Shown piece by piece: positions 24,280-36,722 of a DNA stretch of 64,000 nt. The notes under the pieces are model-generated. The model saw nothing but the letters and a program-made list of their open reading frames with translations, ran no database searches and was not told the origin of the DNA. Location of the stretch: positions 1,798,001 through 1,862,000 of the forward strand of contig CM031562.1 in the NCBI GenBank assembly GCA_018466975.1, given 5' to 3'. The stretch's first letter is position 1; each line of letters starts with the position of its first letter. This DNA comes from Sparassis latifolia. Taxonomy: Eukaryota; Basidiomycota; Agaricomycetes; Polyporales; Sparassidaceae. A program made the position numbers and the translations under genes.

Positions 24280-27200
24280 ACTGGTGGGGAGTAGGCCACT
24301 GCTTTGCATGGCAGGAACGATTCCTGAGGTTCTGTGTTCCTGCCTTCCTCTTATTATCTAATTATTTCTGCATGTTTTAATCATTCTATATTACTTTTTA
24401 GTAGTTAATTACTTGTGAAGAGTGATTCATTGTATTGCATTGCATAGCATCTTGTATTTCTATTTGATATCTATTTAAAGATTTCACTATTTGTATTCAC
24501 TCAAAACAGTCACTTTAAATAAAAATCTACTAAAATTTTATGTGATACTAATAAGTATAAAAAACTCAAGTATTTCTTGTCAGTGTATCATTTTTTGAAG
24601 CTCTGAAACTCTGTTTTTATTTCAACTAAATTTATGTATAAATTCATTTTATACAAATACTAAAAAGAAATAAAGTATTAGAATAACTTAAAATATTATT
24701 TGACTACTCTAGGTATCATCAACAACTGCATTACAATATTTTAGTATGCTATTCATTTAATATTTTACTTAAGAATATTTGGCAACAGTTCTGCGATAGT
24801 TCAGCATGTCATCTATATGTCTGTACAAAAAAGTTACAAGAAAATGCTAGTGCTTTTTAAATAAAAGCAGTATAATAGTCTACAATGTTATTTAATAACT
24901 GGTATATGCTTAGTAATATATACTAAGCTTCTAACAATATTATAGCCATGACTTACTTATAACATGTCACCTGATAGTTGTTTATAAAAGCCTTATAATA
25001 GTGTATTAGAGTATGCAAAACACTTTAGAACACCAATATGTTATCACATAAGTCTTATATGTCTGCTATATCACCTATCAACCTTTTACATACCACTATC
25101 AGTTGATAATCTAGTATAGTGTAAACTTTGATTTATTTGTAGCTACCTGATAATAGTCTAACATATTGCTAAGTATCTCTGAGTAGAATTACGTAAAAGA
25201 TGACCTTAAAATGATATTACTGTGTCTTTTTATCAAAACTGTATAAGAATGTTACTAAAAAGTACATAAAAACATAACTGAAAGGTGATTAGTATGCATT
25301 CTAAAAGACTTAGCTGAAAAATAGCTTCAAAATGATGCTGCTATGTCATTTTATAAAATTAATATAAAAACATTACTGAAAACTTACTAGTATACATTCT
25401 AAAAGACTTCACTGAAAACTGGCTTTAAAATGATATTACTATGTTGTTTTACAAGAAGTATTTAAAAACATTACTAAAAGGTGACTAATATGCATTCTCA
25501 AAGACTCGGCCAAAAAATGGCTTTAAAATGATGCTACTATGTCAATTTATAAAATTGATATAAAAACACGACTAAAAAGTTATTAATATTCATTCTGAAA
25601 GACTCAGCTTCAAAATAGCTTCAAAATGATATTACTATGTTGTTTTGCAAAAAGTATATAAAAACATTACTGAAAAGTGACTGGTATGTATTCTAAAAGA
25701 CTCAGCCAAAAAATGGCTTCAAAATGATATTACTATGTCATTTTATAAAACCTATATAAAAACCTGACTAAAAAGTCGTTAATATTCATTCTACAAGGAT
25801 CACCTTAATAGCCTACTATGTCATGTACCTACTCCAAGGTAACTATCTGATAAAAGTGTCTTAGAATTTTAGATTCTATAGTCATGCTACAATTTATCCG
25901 ATATTTTTATGATTTTTGGGATTTAGTAATGTTTAGCAAGCTCCTACAATATCTTACTAAATAGTTTACTAACCTTTAGCAAGTTGCTTAGTATGGTAAT
26001 AACCTCATAATAGCATGGTATGCCATCTACTGTTTATTTGTTTGGCCTTATAATAGTCTGAAAGGCCACCTAGTATCAGTTTGTAGGGGTCTTACAACAA
26101 TCTACCATATCATCTACTGAATCCATACCATCTAGAAACCATCAATAAGCCCCTTATAGTCTATTATATTCTCTACTGACGCTGTATAATAATGTCTAGT
26201 AAGCATCCTAGAACCACTACAAAAAAACACTCGAAACTGTTACAAATGTGGCTACAAGAATAACTACAACCAATGACCCTAGAAACTGTTACAAATGTTA
26301 CCTATAAGAATCACTACAAAAAAATCTTACCAACTGCCTATAAGAACTACTACAAAAAAGGACACTAGAAACTGTTACAAATGTGCCTACAAGAATCACT
26401 ATAAAAGTTGTGACCAACATGCCCATAAGAATCACTACAAAAAATAATATCAGAAAACTGTTACTAACATGCCCATACGAACCACTACAAAAAATGACAC
26501 CAGAAACTGTTACAAATGTGTCTATAAGAACCACTACAAAAAATGACACTAGAAACTGTTACAAATATGCTTATAATCACTATAAAAAATAGCCTTAGAA
26601 ACTGTTGCAAATGTGTCTACAAGAATGAATACAAAAAATGTTATCAGTGTGCCTATAAGAATCACTACAAAAAATAACACTAGAAACTGTTACAAATGTG
26701 CCTCTACAAATTACTAATAACACTAGAAACTGTTACAAATATGCCTATAAAAATCACTACAAAAAATGACACCAGAAACTGTTACAAATGTGACTACAAG
26801 AATTACTACAAAAATGTTACCAACATGCCTATAGGAATCACTACAAAAAATGACCCTAGAAACTGTTACAAATGTGCCTACAAGAATCACTACAAAAAAT
26901 GACACTAGAAACTGTTACAAATGTGCCTATATAAACCACTACAAAAAATGACACTGCCGTTTAATAATGTGTAGTAAGTATCCTACAATGTCCCACTATA
27001 TATTGATAAGTTGTGTGGGTTGATAAGGGCTGTACCATTAAATAGTCTACAAAGTTGCCTACTGACTCTTAGTATATTGTCTAGTAATCTTCAGCAAGTC
27101 AACAACACCTTATGATACTGGCTCCTAATATATCCCATAGTATCAGTTTGTAATGAGCTTACAATAGTCGGAAATGTTACCTGGCATCACTTTGTAAGAA

Positions 27201-28463
27201 TCTTCAGTAACCTTCATTAGTCTCTAGTAATCTCTCATAAGTGTCCTAGTAAACATGTTTATAATGACCCTACAATAGTTAGATATGTCATCCAGTATCA
27301 CTTTGTAAGATACTTACAATAGTCTAGTAGACCACCTAGTACCAGTTAGTAAGGGCCCTACAGTAGCCTACAAAGTGATATATTGACTCCTAGCCTGTTG
27401 TCTAGCATAATGTTTAGACTGCACGGCAAGGAACGGCAACAGTGAGGTCCATCGACAAAATATCTAAACTCAGCCGTGTGTTGAAAGTCAGCCTACCGCA
27501 TTTGGACAAGATTTTCGGACTCAGCCCATGATGTTGAACTTGAATGGCTTGTAGCTCACTCAATTCTACTCGGATTTTGATGAACCAAGCATGCATTCTG
27601 ACCGGTTTGTTGAGCTGAATCTGATGGTATCACATTCAGAACACCAAAATGACTTCCTGCAGTGCTACAATCCATTTTGGCTCAAAGCACTTGTTTTCAC
27701 ACATCTAGCCAAACTTGCCAGGCTTGTAGTTCTCTCAATTCTGCTCGGATTTGGATGAACGAAGTGGCCATTCTGACCATACTTTTAAGCTGAATCTGAC
27801 GGTGTTACTCTTAGAATATATGAATCACTTGCTGGAGTGCTATAGTCCATTTTCTCTGTTTTCTCTCACTTCTCCTTGTTTCTTTAAGAAAAAAACAATG
27901 TGCACTGCTTGTGAAAAATAACGCGCCCTATCTAGCATGTTCATGTGCATTTTAGAGTCATTCTCAAATTTTCTGATATTTATACAAATTTTCTGCACTT
28001 CACACTGAGCATTCTAATCCAAAACTCAGATATCTCAGCGAGTTTTACTTAGATTTACTTGGTTTAAGAGAGCATTATGCTCCATTTCCTTCATAGATTT
28101 CAATGGTACTGCTTTTTATGTGTTGGAATTAGTATGTGCTTCTATAATTTCACTGACTATGATGCGTTGGTTTTCTATGGCTGCTGTGGCACTTCTGTTG
28201 ATTACTATTTGTGCAAGTCGCGTTGGTTTCTACTACAATCACTTTGAAAGACCGCCTGTATGCAAGATGTAGTAGAGTAAGAACAGGCACTACAAAGTTT
28301 GTAGTTAAACCCTAGACCTAACCCAGGACTAGGTGCAGCCCATGCATACAAATTTGTATTGAAAAGTCGTTCCCACGCATAGGGGCCGTTTCATCTGTCC
28401 CTCAGGATTTTGGCGGAAGCCCTATCCCATAAAGAACGATTCCTTCGTAGCTCAGGAATCATA
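24280..28463 (-). mobile_element. Helentron-like element, copy A1 (4184 bp)
   Basis: Near-identical inverted copy of A0: 27414-27596 (minus) encodes the same short frame as 5389-5571, and both ends match. The 3' end, read on the minus strand, has the GCCAT/ATGGC hairpin and ends CACCAGT; the 5' end is TATGATTCCTGAG. It is inserted in D1 between T and T with no duplication. Internal arrays: 98-bp units at 25200-25800 and minisatellite at 26210-26950. Confidence 0.8.
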
Positions 28464-29320
28464 ATTTGTAACAGTTTCTAGTCTCATTTTTTGTAGTCAT
28501 TGTTATAGGCACATTTTTCACAGTTTCCAGTGTCACTTTTGTAGTCATTCTTATAAACTCATTTGTGATGGTTTCTTATCTCATTTTTTGTGGTAATTCT
28601 TATAAGCACACTTGTAACAGTTTCTGCTGTCATTTTTTGTAGTGATTCTTATAGACACACATTTGTTCTTGAAGTCAAAGTAAGTGATCTTGAAACTGTT
28701 ATAACAAATCAGCAGAAAAAAACTAAAAGACAAATCTTACAGTTTTCACTAGTAGATGGATTATAATACACATTTTAAATTGAACTTGAGCAAAAGTGAT
28801 TATTCTAAGGCTGAGAAAAATTGTAACAAACTGCAAAAAAAGTGAGAGACTAAGAAACTTTCTAGTTGTTCCCAGTAGACATTCTAAGACTCAGCAAATG
28901 CAAATTAATGTGAAAAAATTGTGAAATAACAAGTTTCATAGTTCTGACTAGTAAACATGCCATAAAATGCACTTGAAGCCCTTTTAAAATGAAAGTGAGT
29001 GCTATTGAACACAGAAAATTAATTATAAAAATCTGCTTTGTCATTGTCACTATTAGATGTATTGCAATATACAGTTTGAGTCTCTCGAAGTGTTTTAACT
29101 TTCTAAAAATGATAAAAAATTATAAGATAACACAACTTATTGTCTTTACTAGTAAATGAACTGTATGATAAATTTCAAGTAAAAGTAAGTGTTTTAAGCC
29201 TAAGAAAGGCTGTAAAGACTCTGAAAAGTTATACACTAATAACTCTTATAGTTTTCACCAGAAGATGAACATTAGGACACACTTTAAATAAATATCAAAT
29301 TAAAAAAATGTTTTAAGATT
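28464..29320 (+). mobile_element. Element D1, right part (truncated)
   Basis: Forward family B/D sequence: minisatellite to 28665, then the segment starting GAAGTCAAAGTAAGTGATCT found again in D2 (minus, near 30890), D3 (35345) and E (47045). It breaks off near 29320 without a 3' terminus. Confidence 0.75.
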
Positions 29321-29431
29321 TCTACTTCAACATCTGTTGATTGACTAACCCTCCTGACATCCAATAGCTCTCGGATTGCTACACCTTTAGCGAACCAAAG
29401 TGGTGTATTTAACCTGTATATGGGTTCATTG
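29321..29431 (-). other. Short non-element fragment with an open frame
   Basis: Wedged between D1 and D2. On the minus strand it is open and protein-like (NEPIYRLNTPLWFAKGVAIR, then ELLDVRRVSQSTDVEVEI). It should be the host sequence that adjoins 41604 once D2 is removed. I do not recognise it. Confidence 0.35.
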
Positions 29432-29753
29432 ACTTGTGTGAAGTGGGCTATTGCTTCACATGACAATAACGATTCCGGAAAGATTTTAAGGAAATCTTAG
29501 AGATTGTGCTAATTTCAACTTCTTTAATGTTTCAAATTATTTATCAGTTCTAAAGCATGTAGTCTTAGTTCAAATTTGCTTAGAGTATACCTTACAATAT
29601 CTCTACTAGTAAAGGCTCTTAATTGTAATTTAGACATGTCTCACACGTGAAATTTTATAGTCAAATTTTGTTCCCAGAATTTGAATATCTCAAAGGCAAG
29701 TGTCCACTGCTACATCACTTCCACAATGATACCTTTATACCTCAGGAACCATA
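29432..29753 (-). mobile_element. 322-bp mini-element at the 3' end of D2
   Basis: It has its own 5' terminus (TATGGTTCCTGAGGTATAAA) and uses the 3' terminus of D2. A matching 327-bp copy occupies 36396-36722 at the 3' end of D3. A unit with both ends, this short and with no coding capacity, resembles a minimal Helentron derivative. Confidence 0.7.
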
Positions 29754-31640
29754 ATTATATTGTCTTATAACAATTTCTTATTAGTAGTAACTATAAGATT
29801 GGGCATTTTATAAGATTTTTAAACTGCACAGTAGTTAATTCTACTTTATAGGCATATTTGTAGCATCTCTTCTACTGGTGGCTACAATGTTTCTTATTTT
29901 GCAATTTTTCCTCATTTTTCATGATTTATCTAAGCCTGAAAACTGTCACCTATCATATAATCTGTTTATTAACAAGCACATTGTTTGGTTATGTTGCTAA
30001 AGCTCAAAGCACCTACTTTCAATTTAAAAGCATTTTGTAGTATGTTTACTGAGAATAACTATAAATTTTCACATTCTGTAAATTTTTTCAGTTTTTTATA
30101 ATATTTCTGAATCTTAAAACACTTTTTAATTTTTAATTTATTTAATATCTGTCCTAATGTTCATCTTCTGGTGAAAACTATAAGATTTATTACTTCATAA
30201 TTTTTCAAAGTCTTTACAGCCTTTCTCAGACTTGAAACTCTTACTTTTGCTGGAAATTTATCATATAGTTTATTTGCTAGTAAAGATAATAACTTGTGTT
30301 ATTTTATAATTTTGAAATTCTTTTTGGAAGTTAAAACACTTCAAGAGACTCAAAATGTATATAAAGTATATACCACAGAATACCACACCACCGGTGACAG
30401 ATATGGTTACCTGCATGATAACCTCTCGCATAACCAAGCAAGAATCGCCTCTAATACACGCTTGGTCATCCGGACTGTAACCTGATAATGTCAAATCTGG
30501 CAATTTTGTGACTCAATTAGTGACAATGATAAAGCAGATTTTTAATTTTCTGAGTTCAATAGCACTCACTTTTATTTTAAAAGTGCTTCAAGTGCATTTT
30601 ATAGCACATTTACTAGTCAAAACTATGAAACTTGTTGTTTCACAATTTTTTCAGATTAATTCACATTTTTCTGAGTCTCAGAATGTCTAACAGTAATAAC
30701 TAAAAGGTTTCTTAGTCTCTCAATGTTTTTGCAGTTTTTGACAATTTTTCTCAGCCTTAGAATAATTACTTTTACTCAAGTCCAATTTAAAATGTGTATT
30801 ATAATCCACCTACTGGTGAAAACTGTAAGATTTGTCTTTTAGTTTCTTTTGTGCTGATTTGTTATAACATTTTCAAGATCACTTACTTTGACTTCAAAAA
30901 CAAATGTGCCTATAAGATTCATTACAAAAAATAACACAAGAAAGTGTTACAAATGTGTCTATAGGAATCACTACAAAAAAGGTACTAGAAACTGTTACAA
31001 ATGTGCAATCACTACAAAAAATGAGACTAGAAACTATTACAAATTAGCTTATAAAAATCACTAGAAAAATTGACACTAGAAACTGCCATAAATGTATTGA
31101 TAAGAATCACTATAAAAAATGTTACCAACGTACCTACAAGAATCACTGCAAAAAACGACCCGAGAAACTGTTACAAATTAGCTTATAAGAATCACTACAA
31201 AATTGATGCTAGAAACTATTACAAATGTGCTTATAAGAATCACTACAAAAATAGTGCTAGAAATTGTTACAAATGTGCTTATAAGAATCACTACAGAAAA
31301 TGGTACTAGAAACTGTTACACATGTGTTTATAAGAATCACTACACAAATGAGACTAGAAACTGTTACAAATGTGCTTATAAGAATCACTACAAAAGATTA
31401 GACTGGAAACTATTACAAATGTGCTTATAAGAATCACTACAAAAAATGGTACTAGAAACTGTTACAAATGTGTTTATAAGAATCATTACAAAAAATGACA
31501 CTGAAAACTGTTACAAATGTACCTACAGCATTGTAATAAAATGTATGTAAGAAATTATATTCATTGCTGACTCCTAGTATGTCATCTAATAATATGTAAT
31601 AAGTGTTCTACAATGTCCCACTGTACTAAGTTATGTCAGT
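29432..31640 (-). mobile_element. Element D2, 3' part
   Basis: Read on the minus strand, this is the last 2.2 kb of a family B/D element ending with the 3' hairpin and CACACAAGT at 29432. Its remaining parts are 36723-37298 and 41387-41603; the full element is 3002 bp with two later insertions. The 98-bp array is absent here and the minisatellite lies at 30900-31530. Confidence 0.8.
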
Positions 31641-31997
31641 TACGATTCCTGAGGTACAAAGGAATCGTTCTTATACAGGATGAGCCCTAGAGGGCGCTTA
31701 GACCGTAAAGCGGTTTTGCCCAAACTGTGGGAATGGTTTTTGACTACAAATTTTGTATATGTGACCTAAGGTTAGGGCTGAATTTGTAGGAATGACACAA
31801 AGGTTAGGGTTAGACTCTATGTACAAATTTTCTAACAGCTGCTCAACTACAATGTAACTACAGGTGGACATTCAAAAAAAGTTGTATTGAAAACCGACGC
31901 AACTTGTACAAAGCACTGCCAACAGATGCGTGACTGGAGCACTTAGATTAGATAACAGATAGTGGTCAAGCGTTCAGGTGCTTTAATGGTTGCAGTT

Positions 31998-33008
31998 GAC
32001 CTCAGACTATTGCACAAGCAGCAACAGATAGCACAGCGGCGATGATAAAACTCTCTTCAAATGTACAACGACCAGTGCAAGCATACGAAATCTGCTATGG
32101 AAAACTCCAACGATAACCTCTGAGATGGATGCCAGCTTACCCACCTTCAACACTCTCCCACAAAGTGAGCACCTATCGAGGGTAAGGAGGAGAAAGGGAA
32201 AAAATTAAAACAAATGCAAAACCTCCCCTAAGTCATCCCAAACCCTCACCAACATCACAGCCTCATCCTTCTCATCCTCCAAAGAAACAGCAATGCAATG
32301 ACAGAATAGTGTTGACAGATGCTGACCTATGAGTTTCCTCAAGTACAGCCTATGCATCTCGAGGTTTTCTGAACCCAACACGAAAGCCATCTGCGAGGGA
32401 CTGAGGTTCATCAAGATCTTCCAGTATGCCTGCTCACGCTTCTTCTTCTTCACTGCCACTCCCTTCAGTCCTCTCGCTATTAGCTCCTCCTCCTCGGGCC
32501 CAACAACCTCCCACAAATCTGCAGCAACCAGATGCGCCTTCATCAGGGCACTCCACTCGTAGTTGCCCTTAATGAGCTTGAGAATGTGCGAGTCATGTTC
32601 TGACATAGTGACCACTGATGAAATCGATGTAGAATAGAATAGAAATAGGAATGAATGGAAAATGATTGGATGACTTGGTAGACGAGTGCACAAGCCAAAG
32701 GTAACTGCTGAAAATCAAGAGTGTAGGCCAAAATGCAGTTGCAAGTGTGACTACTGATTGTTGCTAGTGGTTGATTTGAGGATGCACAGCAAAAGAATAA
32801 GCAGGGTGTATAAGCAGTAGGAAGAAGCAAACACTAGGGTGTTAGAGCTTGGGGCTTATAACCTATTGCACAAGCAGCAACAGGCAGCGCAGCAGTGATG
32901 ATAAAATTCTCTCCTAACGTATGACAACCAGCGTGAACATACAAAATCTACTATGGAAAACTCCACCGGCAACCTTCGAGATGGGTGCCAGCTTGCCCAC
33001 CTTCAACA
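31998..33008 (-). mobile_element. Gag-only copia-like element (about 1 kb)
   Basis: Two direct repeats of about 155-170 bp flank a short gag frame. The right one (32840-33008) reads TGTTGAAGG...CTCTAACA on the minus strand, with TG...CA ends. The left one ends at 32152 with the same TGTTGAAGG, preceded on the minus strand by the purine-rich GTGGGAGAG, a plausible polypurine tract. The outer edge of the left repeat is unclear. With no pol it would be a TRIM-like non-autonomous LTR element carried inside D3. Confidence 0.55.
32205..32606 (-). CDS. Copia-type Gag N-terminal protein, 133 aa
   Basis: Starting at Met 32606 (MSEHDSHILKLIKGNYEWSA) the product resembles the N-terminal Gag of Ty1/copia elements (DUF4219/UBN2-type): the NYxxWSxxMKAHLVAADLWE signature, a Lys-rich stretch, then AYWKILMNLSPSQMAFVLGS. 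It stops at 32205 after about 133 codons, before any zinc knuckle, protease or integrase. The frame is open for 29 more codons upstream but that part lies in leader sequence. Whether it is expressed is unknown; in a gag-only element it could form particles only with help from a full copy. Confidence 0.6.
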   Translation of the reverse strand: MSEHDSHILKLIKGNYEWSALMKAHLVAADLWEVVGPEEEELIARGLKGVAVKKKKREQAYWKILMNLSPSQMAFVLGSENLEMHRLYLRKLIGQHLSTLFCHCIAVSLEDEKDEAVMLVRVWDDLGEVLHLF

Positions 33009-33818
33009 CAGACATGTTGTATTACTCACAATTGTTATACTAAATAACTTGAAGACCTAGTATAGAGGTTTTCCCAAACATATCCTACAATATCTCATAC
33101 AGAGGCTCTCTGAAACATATTATAGAATATCTAACAGTAACACTAAATTATTGCTCACTCTAATGCTATATTCTCTACCTCTGCATGCTTTGGTTTCACC
33201 ATGTATATAAGATGTTTTAGTGTGCAGGCCATCATATTTGTACTCATTTAAATCTCTTTATAATAAAGAGAATTTGTGGTCAGAAAGAGAAGCAAAGCTA
33301 GAAGGATAAATAACTTGCCTCAAAGGACAAACTAGAATTTTTCCTGATGCTATTTGGATGTCCAATAATAGGTAGATGAGATTTTGTAAGTCCAGAAGCA
33401 CTCACTTTTATAGAATACAGTGAGAAACTACTTATAGCAAACATAATTTAATAATCAAGCTAGAATGACTCTGTGCATTCCTAGTTAACAGTGCACACTA
33501 TATATAATGTTATCATATACTATGAGATTAGATATATAATTTTTGATTGTATCTCTGCATTTTCTTGAGCTCTGTAGGTGCTGCTGAGATGCAGTGACTG
33601 TTATAATTTACTGCTCTTAGAAAAGCTAAAACAGTGCTGTAATTATAACTAGATGCTATCTGAAAAGAACACCATTAAATTCTCCTCAAAAAACTGATAA
33701 AAATGTGCACCAGAATCATGTTATTTGAAGCAAAACTGAGAGAACAGCAGGCAGAACAAGTTTCTGAGCCCAGAAAAACAAGAGAGTTGCCTAAATTGGT
33801 TTAAGGTTTGAGCGGACA

Positions 33819-33873
33819 ACGAAAAAAGCGTCGATGCTATCCAAGAAATCCAGCGCATCGACACTTTTTTCGT
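33819..33873. repeat. Long hairpin with ACGAAAAAAG arms
   Basis: ACGAAAAAAGCGTCGATGC pairs with GCATCGACACTTTTTTCGT across a loop of about 15 nt, with one mismatch. A diverged reverse-orientation copy lies at 40343-40395 in element A2, in the same surrounding context. Confidence 0.8.
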
Positions 33874-36395
33874 TCTCAGCGCTCTGGTGGCTGAAGAATT
33901 ACTAAATGCGGAAAAATGTTCAAAGTCAGCACTTCTGTTTCTGGACTAAAGAGCCATTCACCAGGTATTTCCGGGACCACTATAGAGCTTGGCTTCCGGG
34001 TTATTAGCTTCATTAGTAACTGTTGTAGGGCGGCTTTTAAGCACTATAAGCTCAGAGTTTTGGTATAAGTACAGGTTATGACAACAATTGTAACACATCT
34101 TGCAAGTCTGAGCTACTGTAAGGTCTCTACAAACCCATACTAGGTGACATTTTAAACTATTGTAAGGCCTTTACAATACAAACTAGATGACATATCAGAA
34201 TATTATGACATCCTTACAAACTGATACTAGAGGGTGTACTTGAATTCAATAAACAGTATAACAAGGCATTGTAGGAGGCTTCCTAAACATTACTATACAA
34301 CATGCTAGGAGTCAATATATCACTTTACTGTAAAGCCCTCGTGAATCGGGTCATATACTAGACAATTGTAAGCATATTATAAACTGACACTAGGTGACAT
34401 ATCTAACTATTGTAAGGCCCTTACAAAGTCGTATACTAGGACATTTACCAGAGATTTCTAGACACTATTGCAGGCTAATGAGGTTACTGGAGATTCTCAC
34501 AAGTGACATCAGGTGATACAGTATATTAGAAGCTAGTATAATAGGCTATTGTTGACTTGCTGAATATTACTCAACAATATACTAAGAGTCAGTACGCAAC
34601 TTTGTAAACTATTGTAAGGCCCTTATCAACTGACACAACTTAGTACAGTGGGAACACTTACTACATATTATTAGATGGCATACTAGGAGTCAGTAATGAA
34701 TATAATTTCTTACATACATTTTGTTACAATGCTGTAGGTACATTTGTAACAGTTTCTAGTGTCATTTTTTGTAATGATTCTTATAGGCACATTTGTAACA
34801 GTTTTTAGTATTATTTTTTGTAGTGATTCTTATAGGCATGTTGGTAACATTTTTGTAGTGATTCTTATAAGCACATTTGTAATAGTTTCCAGTCACATTT
34901 TTTGTAGTGATTTTTATAAGCACATTTGTAACAGTTTCTAGTCTTATTTGTGTAGTAATTCTTATAAGCACATTCGTAATAGTTTCCAGTCTAATCTTTT
35001 GTAGTGATTCTTGTAAGCACATTTGTAACAGTTTCTAGCACTATTTTTGTAGTGATTCTTATAAGCTAATTTGTAACAGTTTCTAAGGTCATTTTTTGCA
35101 GTGATTCTTGAAGGCACATTAGTAACATTTTTTGTAGTGATTCTTATAAATACATTTGTGACAATTTCTAGTGACAATTTTTCTAGTGATTCTTATAAGC
35201 TAATTTGTAACATTCTAGTCTCATTTCTTCTAGTGATTGCACATTTGTAACAGTTTTTAGTACCTTTTTTGTAGTGATTCCTATAGACACATTTGTAACA
35301 CTTTCTTGTGTTATTTTTTGTAATGAATCTTATATGCACATTTCTTGAAGTCAAAGTAAGTGATCTTGGAACTGTTATAACAAATCAGCAGAAAAAAGTT
35401 AAAAGACAAATCTTACAGTTTTCACTAGTAGGTGGATTACAATACACATTTTAAATTGGATTTGAGCAGAAGTAATTATTCTAAGGCCGAGAAAATTTGT
35501 CAAAAACTGCAAAAACATTGAGAGACTAAGAAACTTTTTAGTTAATCTGAAAAAATTGTGACACAACAAGTTTCATAGTTTTGACTAGTAAATGTGCTAC
35601 AAAATGCACTTGAAGCACTTTTAAAGTAAAAGTGAGTGCTATTGAACTCAGAAAATTAAAAAATCTGCTTTGTCATTGTCACTAATCGAGTCATAAAATT
35701 GCCAGATTGACATTATCAGGTTATGCGAGAGGTTACCACGCAGGTAACCACATCTGTCACCGGTGGTGTGGTATTCTGTGGTATATACTTTATATACATT
35801 TTGAGTCTCTTGAAGTGTTTTAACTTCCAAAAAGAATTTTCAAGTTTTAAAATAACATAATTTATTATTTTTACTAGCAAATAAACTATATGATAAATTT
35901 TCAGCAAAAGTGAAAGTTTCAAGTCTGAGAAAGGCTGTAAAGACTTTGAAAATTATAAGGTAATAAATCTTATAGTTTTCACCAGCAGATGAACATTAGA
36001 TACACATTAAATGAATTTAAAATTAAAAAAATGTTTTAAGATTCAGAAATATTAAAAAAATTCAAGAAATTTACAGATTGTGAAAATTTATAGCTATTCT
36101 CAGGAAACATACAAAATGCTTTTAAATTGAAAGTAGGTGCTTTGAGCTTTAGCAACATAACAAAACAATGTGCTTGTTAGTAAACAGATTATATGATAGG
36201 TGACAGTTTTCAGGCTTAGATAAATCATAAAAAATGAGGAACAATTGCAAAATAAAAACCATTATAGCTACTACTACAAGAGATGCTACAAATATGCCTA
36301 TAAAGTAGAATTAACTACTGTGCAGTTTAAAAAACTTATTAAATGCTCAATTTAATAGTTACTACTAATAAGAAATTATTATAAGACAATGTAAT

Positions 36396-36722
36396 TATGA
36401 TTCCTGAGGTATAAAGGTATCATTATGGAAGTGATGTAGCAGTGGACACTTGCCTTTGAGATAATTTTTTTCAAATTCTGGAAACAAAATTTGACTATAA
36501 AATTTCACGTGTGAGACATGTCTAAATTACAATTAAGAGCCTTTACTAGTAGAGATATTGTAAGGTATACCTAAGCCAATTTGAACTAAGACTACTTGCT
36601 TTAGAACTCCAAAAAAAATTGAAACATTAAAAAAGTTGAAATTAGCATGATCTCTAAGATTTTCTTAAAGTCTTTCAGGAATCGTTATTGCCATGTGAAG
36701 CAATGGCCCACTTCACACAAGT
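36396..36722 (+). mobile_element. 327-bp mini-element at the 3' end of D3
   Basis: Internal 5' terminus TATGATTCCTGAGGTATAAA followed about 280 bp later by the 3' inverted motif, hairpin and CACACAAGT. Same sequence and same position as 29753-29432 in D2. Confidence 0.75.

Larger units (their letters stand above)
31641..36722 (+). mobile_element. Helentron-like element D3, full length (5082 bp), family B
   Basis: 5' end TACGATTCCTGAGGTACAAA with a 9-bp hairpin arm (ACGATTCCT with AGGAATCGT); 3' end AGGAATCGTTATTGCCATG, hairpin, CACACAAGT. Inserted in D2: removing it gives GTCAGT joined to TGATAAG, and the reverse complement of that joint exists intact near 34631. It carries TTAGGGTTAG-type text about 150-180 bp from the 5' end, a copia remnant (about 31998-33008), a strong hairpin (33819-33873), the minisatellite and a terminal mini-element. 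The stretch 33010-33800 is AT-rich with no gene seen. Confidence 0.8.

Noticed and set aside
4522..28463. One giant 24-kb palindromic transposon with A0 and A1 as terminal inverted repeats
   Set aside because: Each arm has its own 5' and 3' terminus and A1 has an exact empty site inside D1, so they are separate insertions.
29284..29466. 60-aa minus-strand gene
   Set aside because: It spans the D2 3' terminus; only the 111-bp part outside the element could be host coding sequence.
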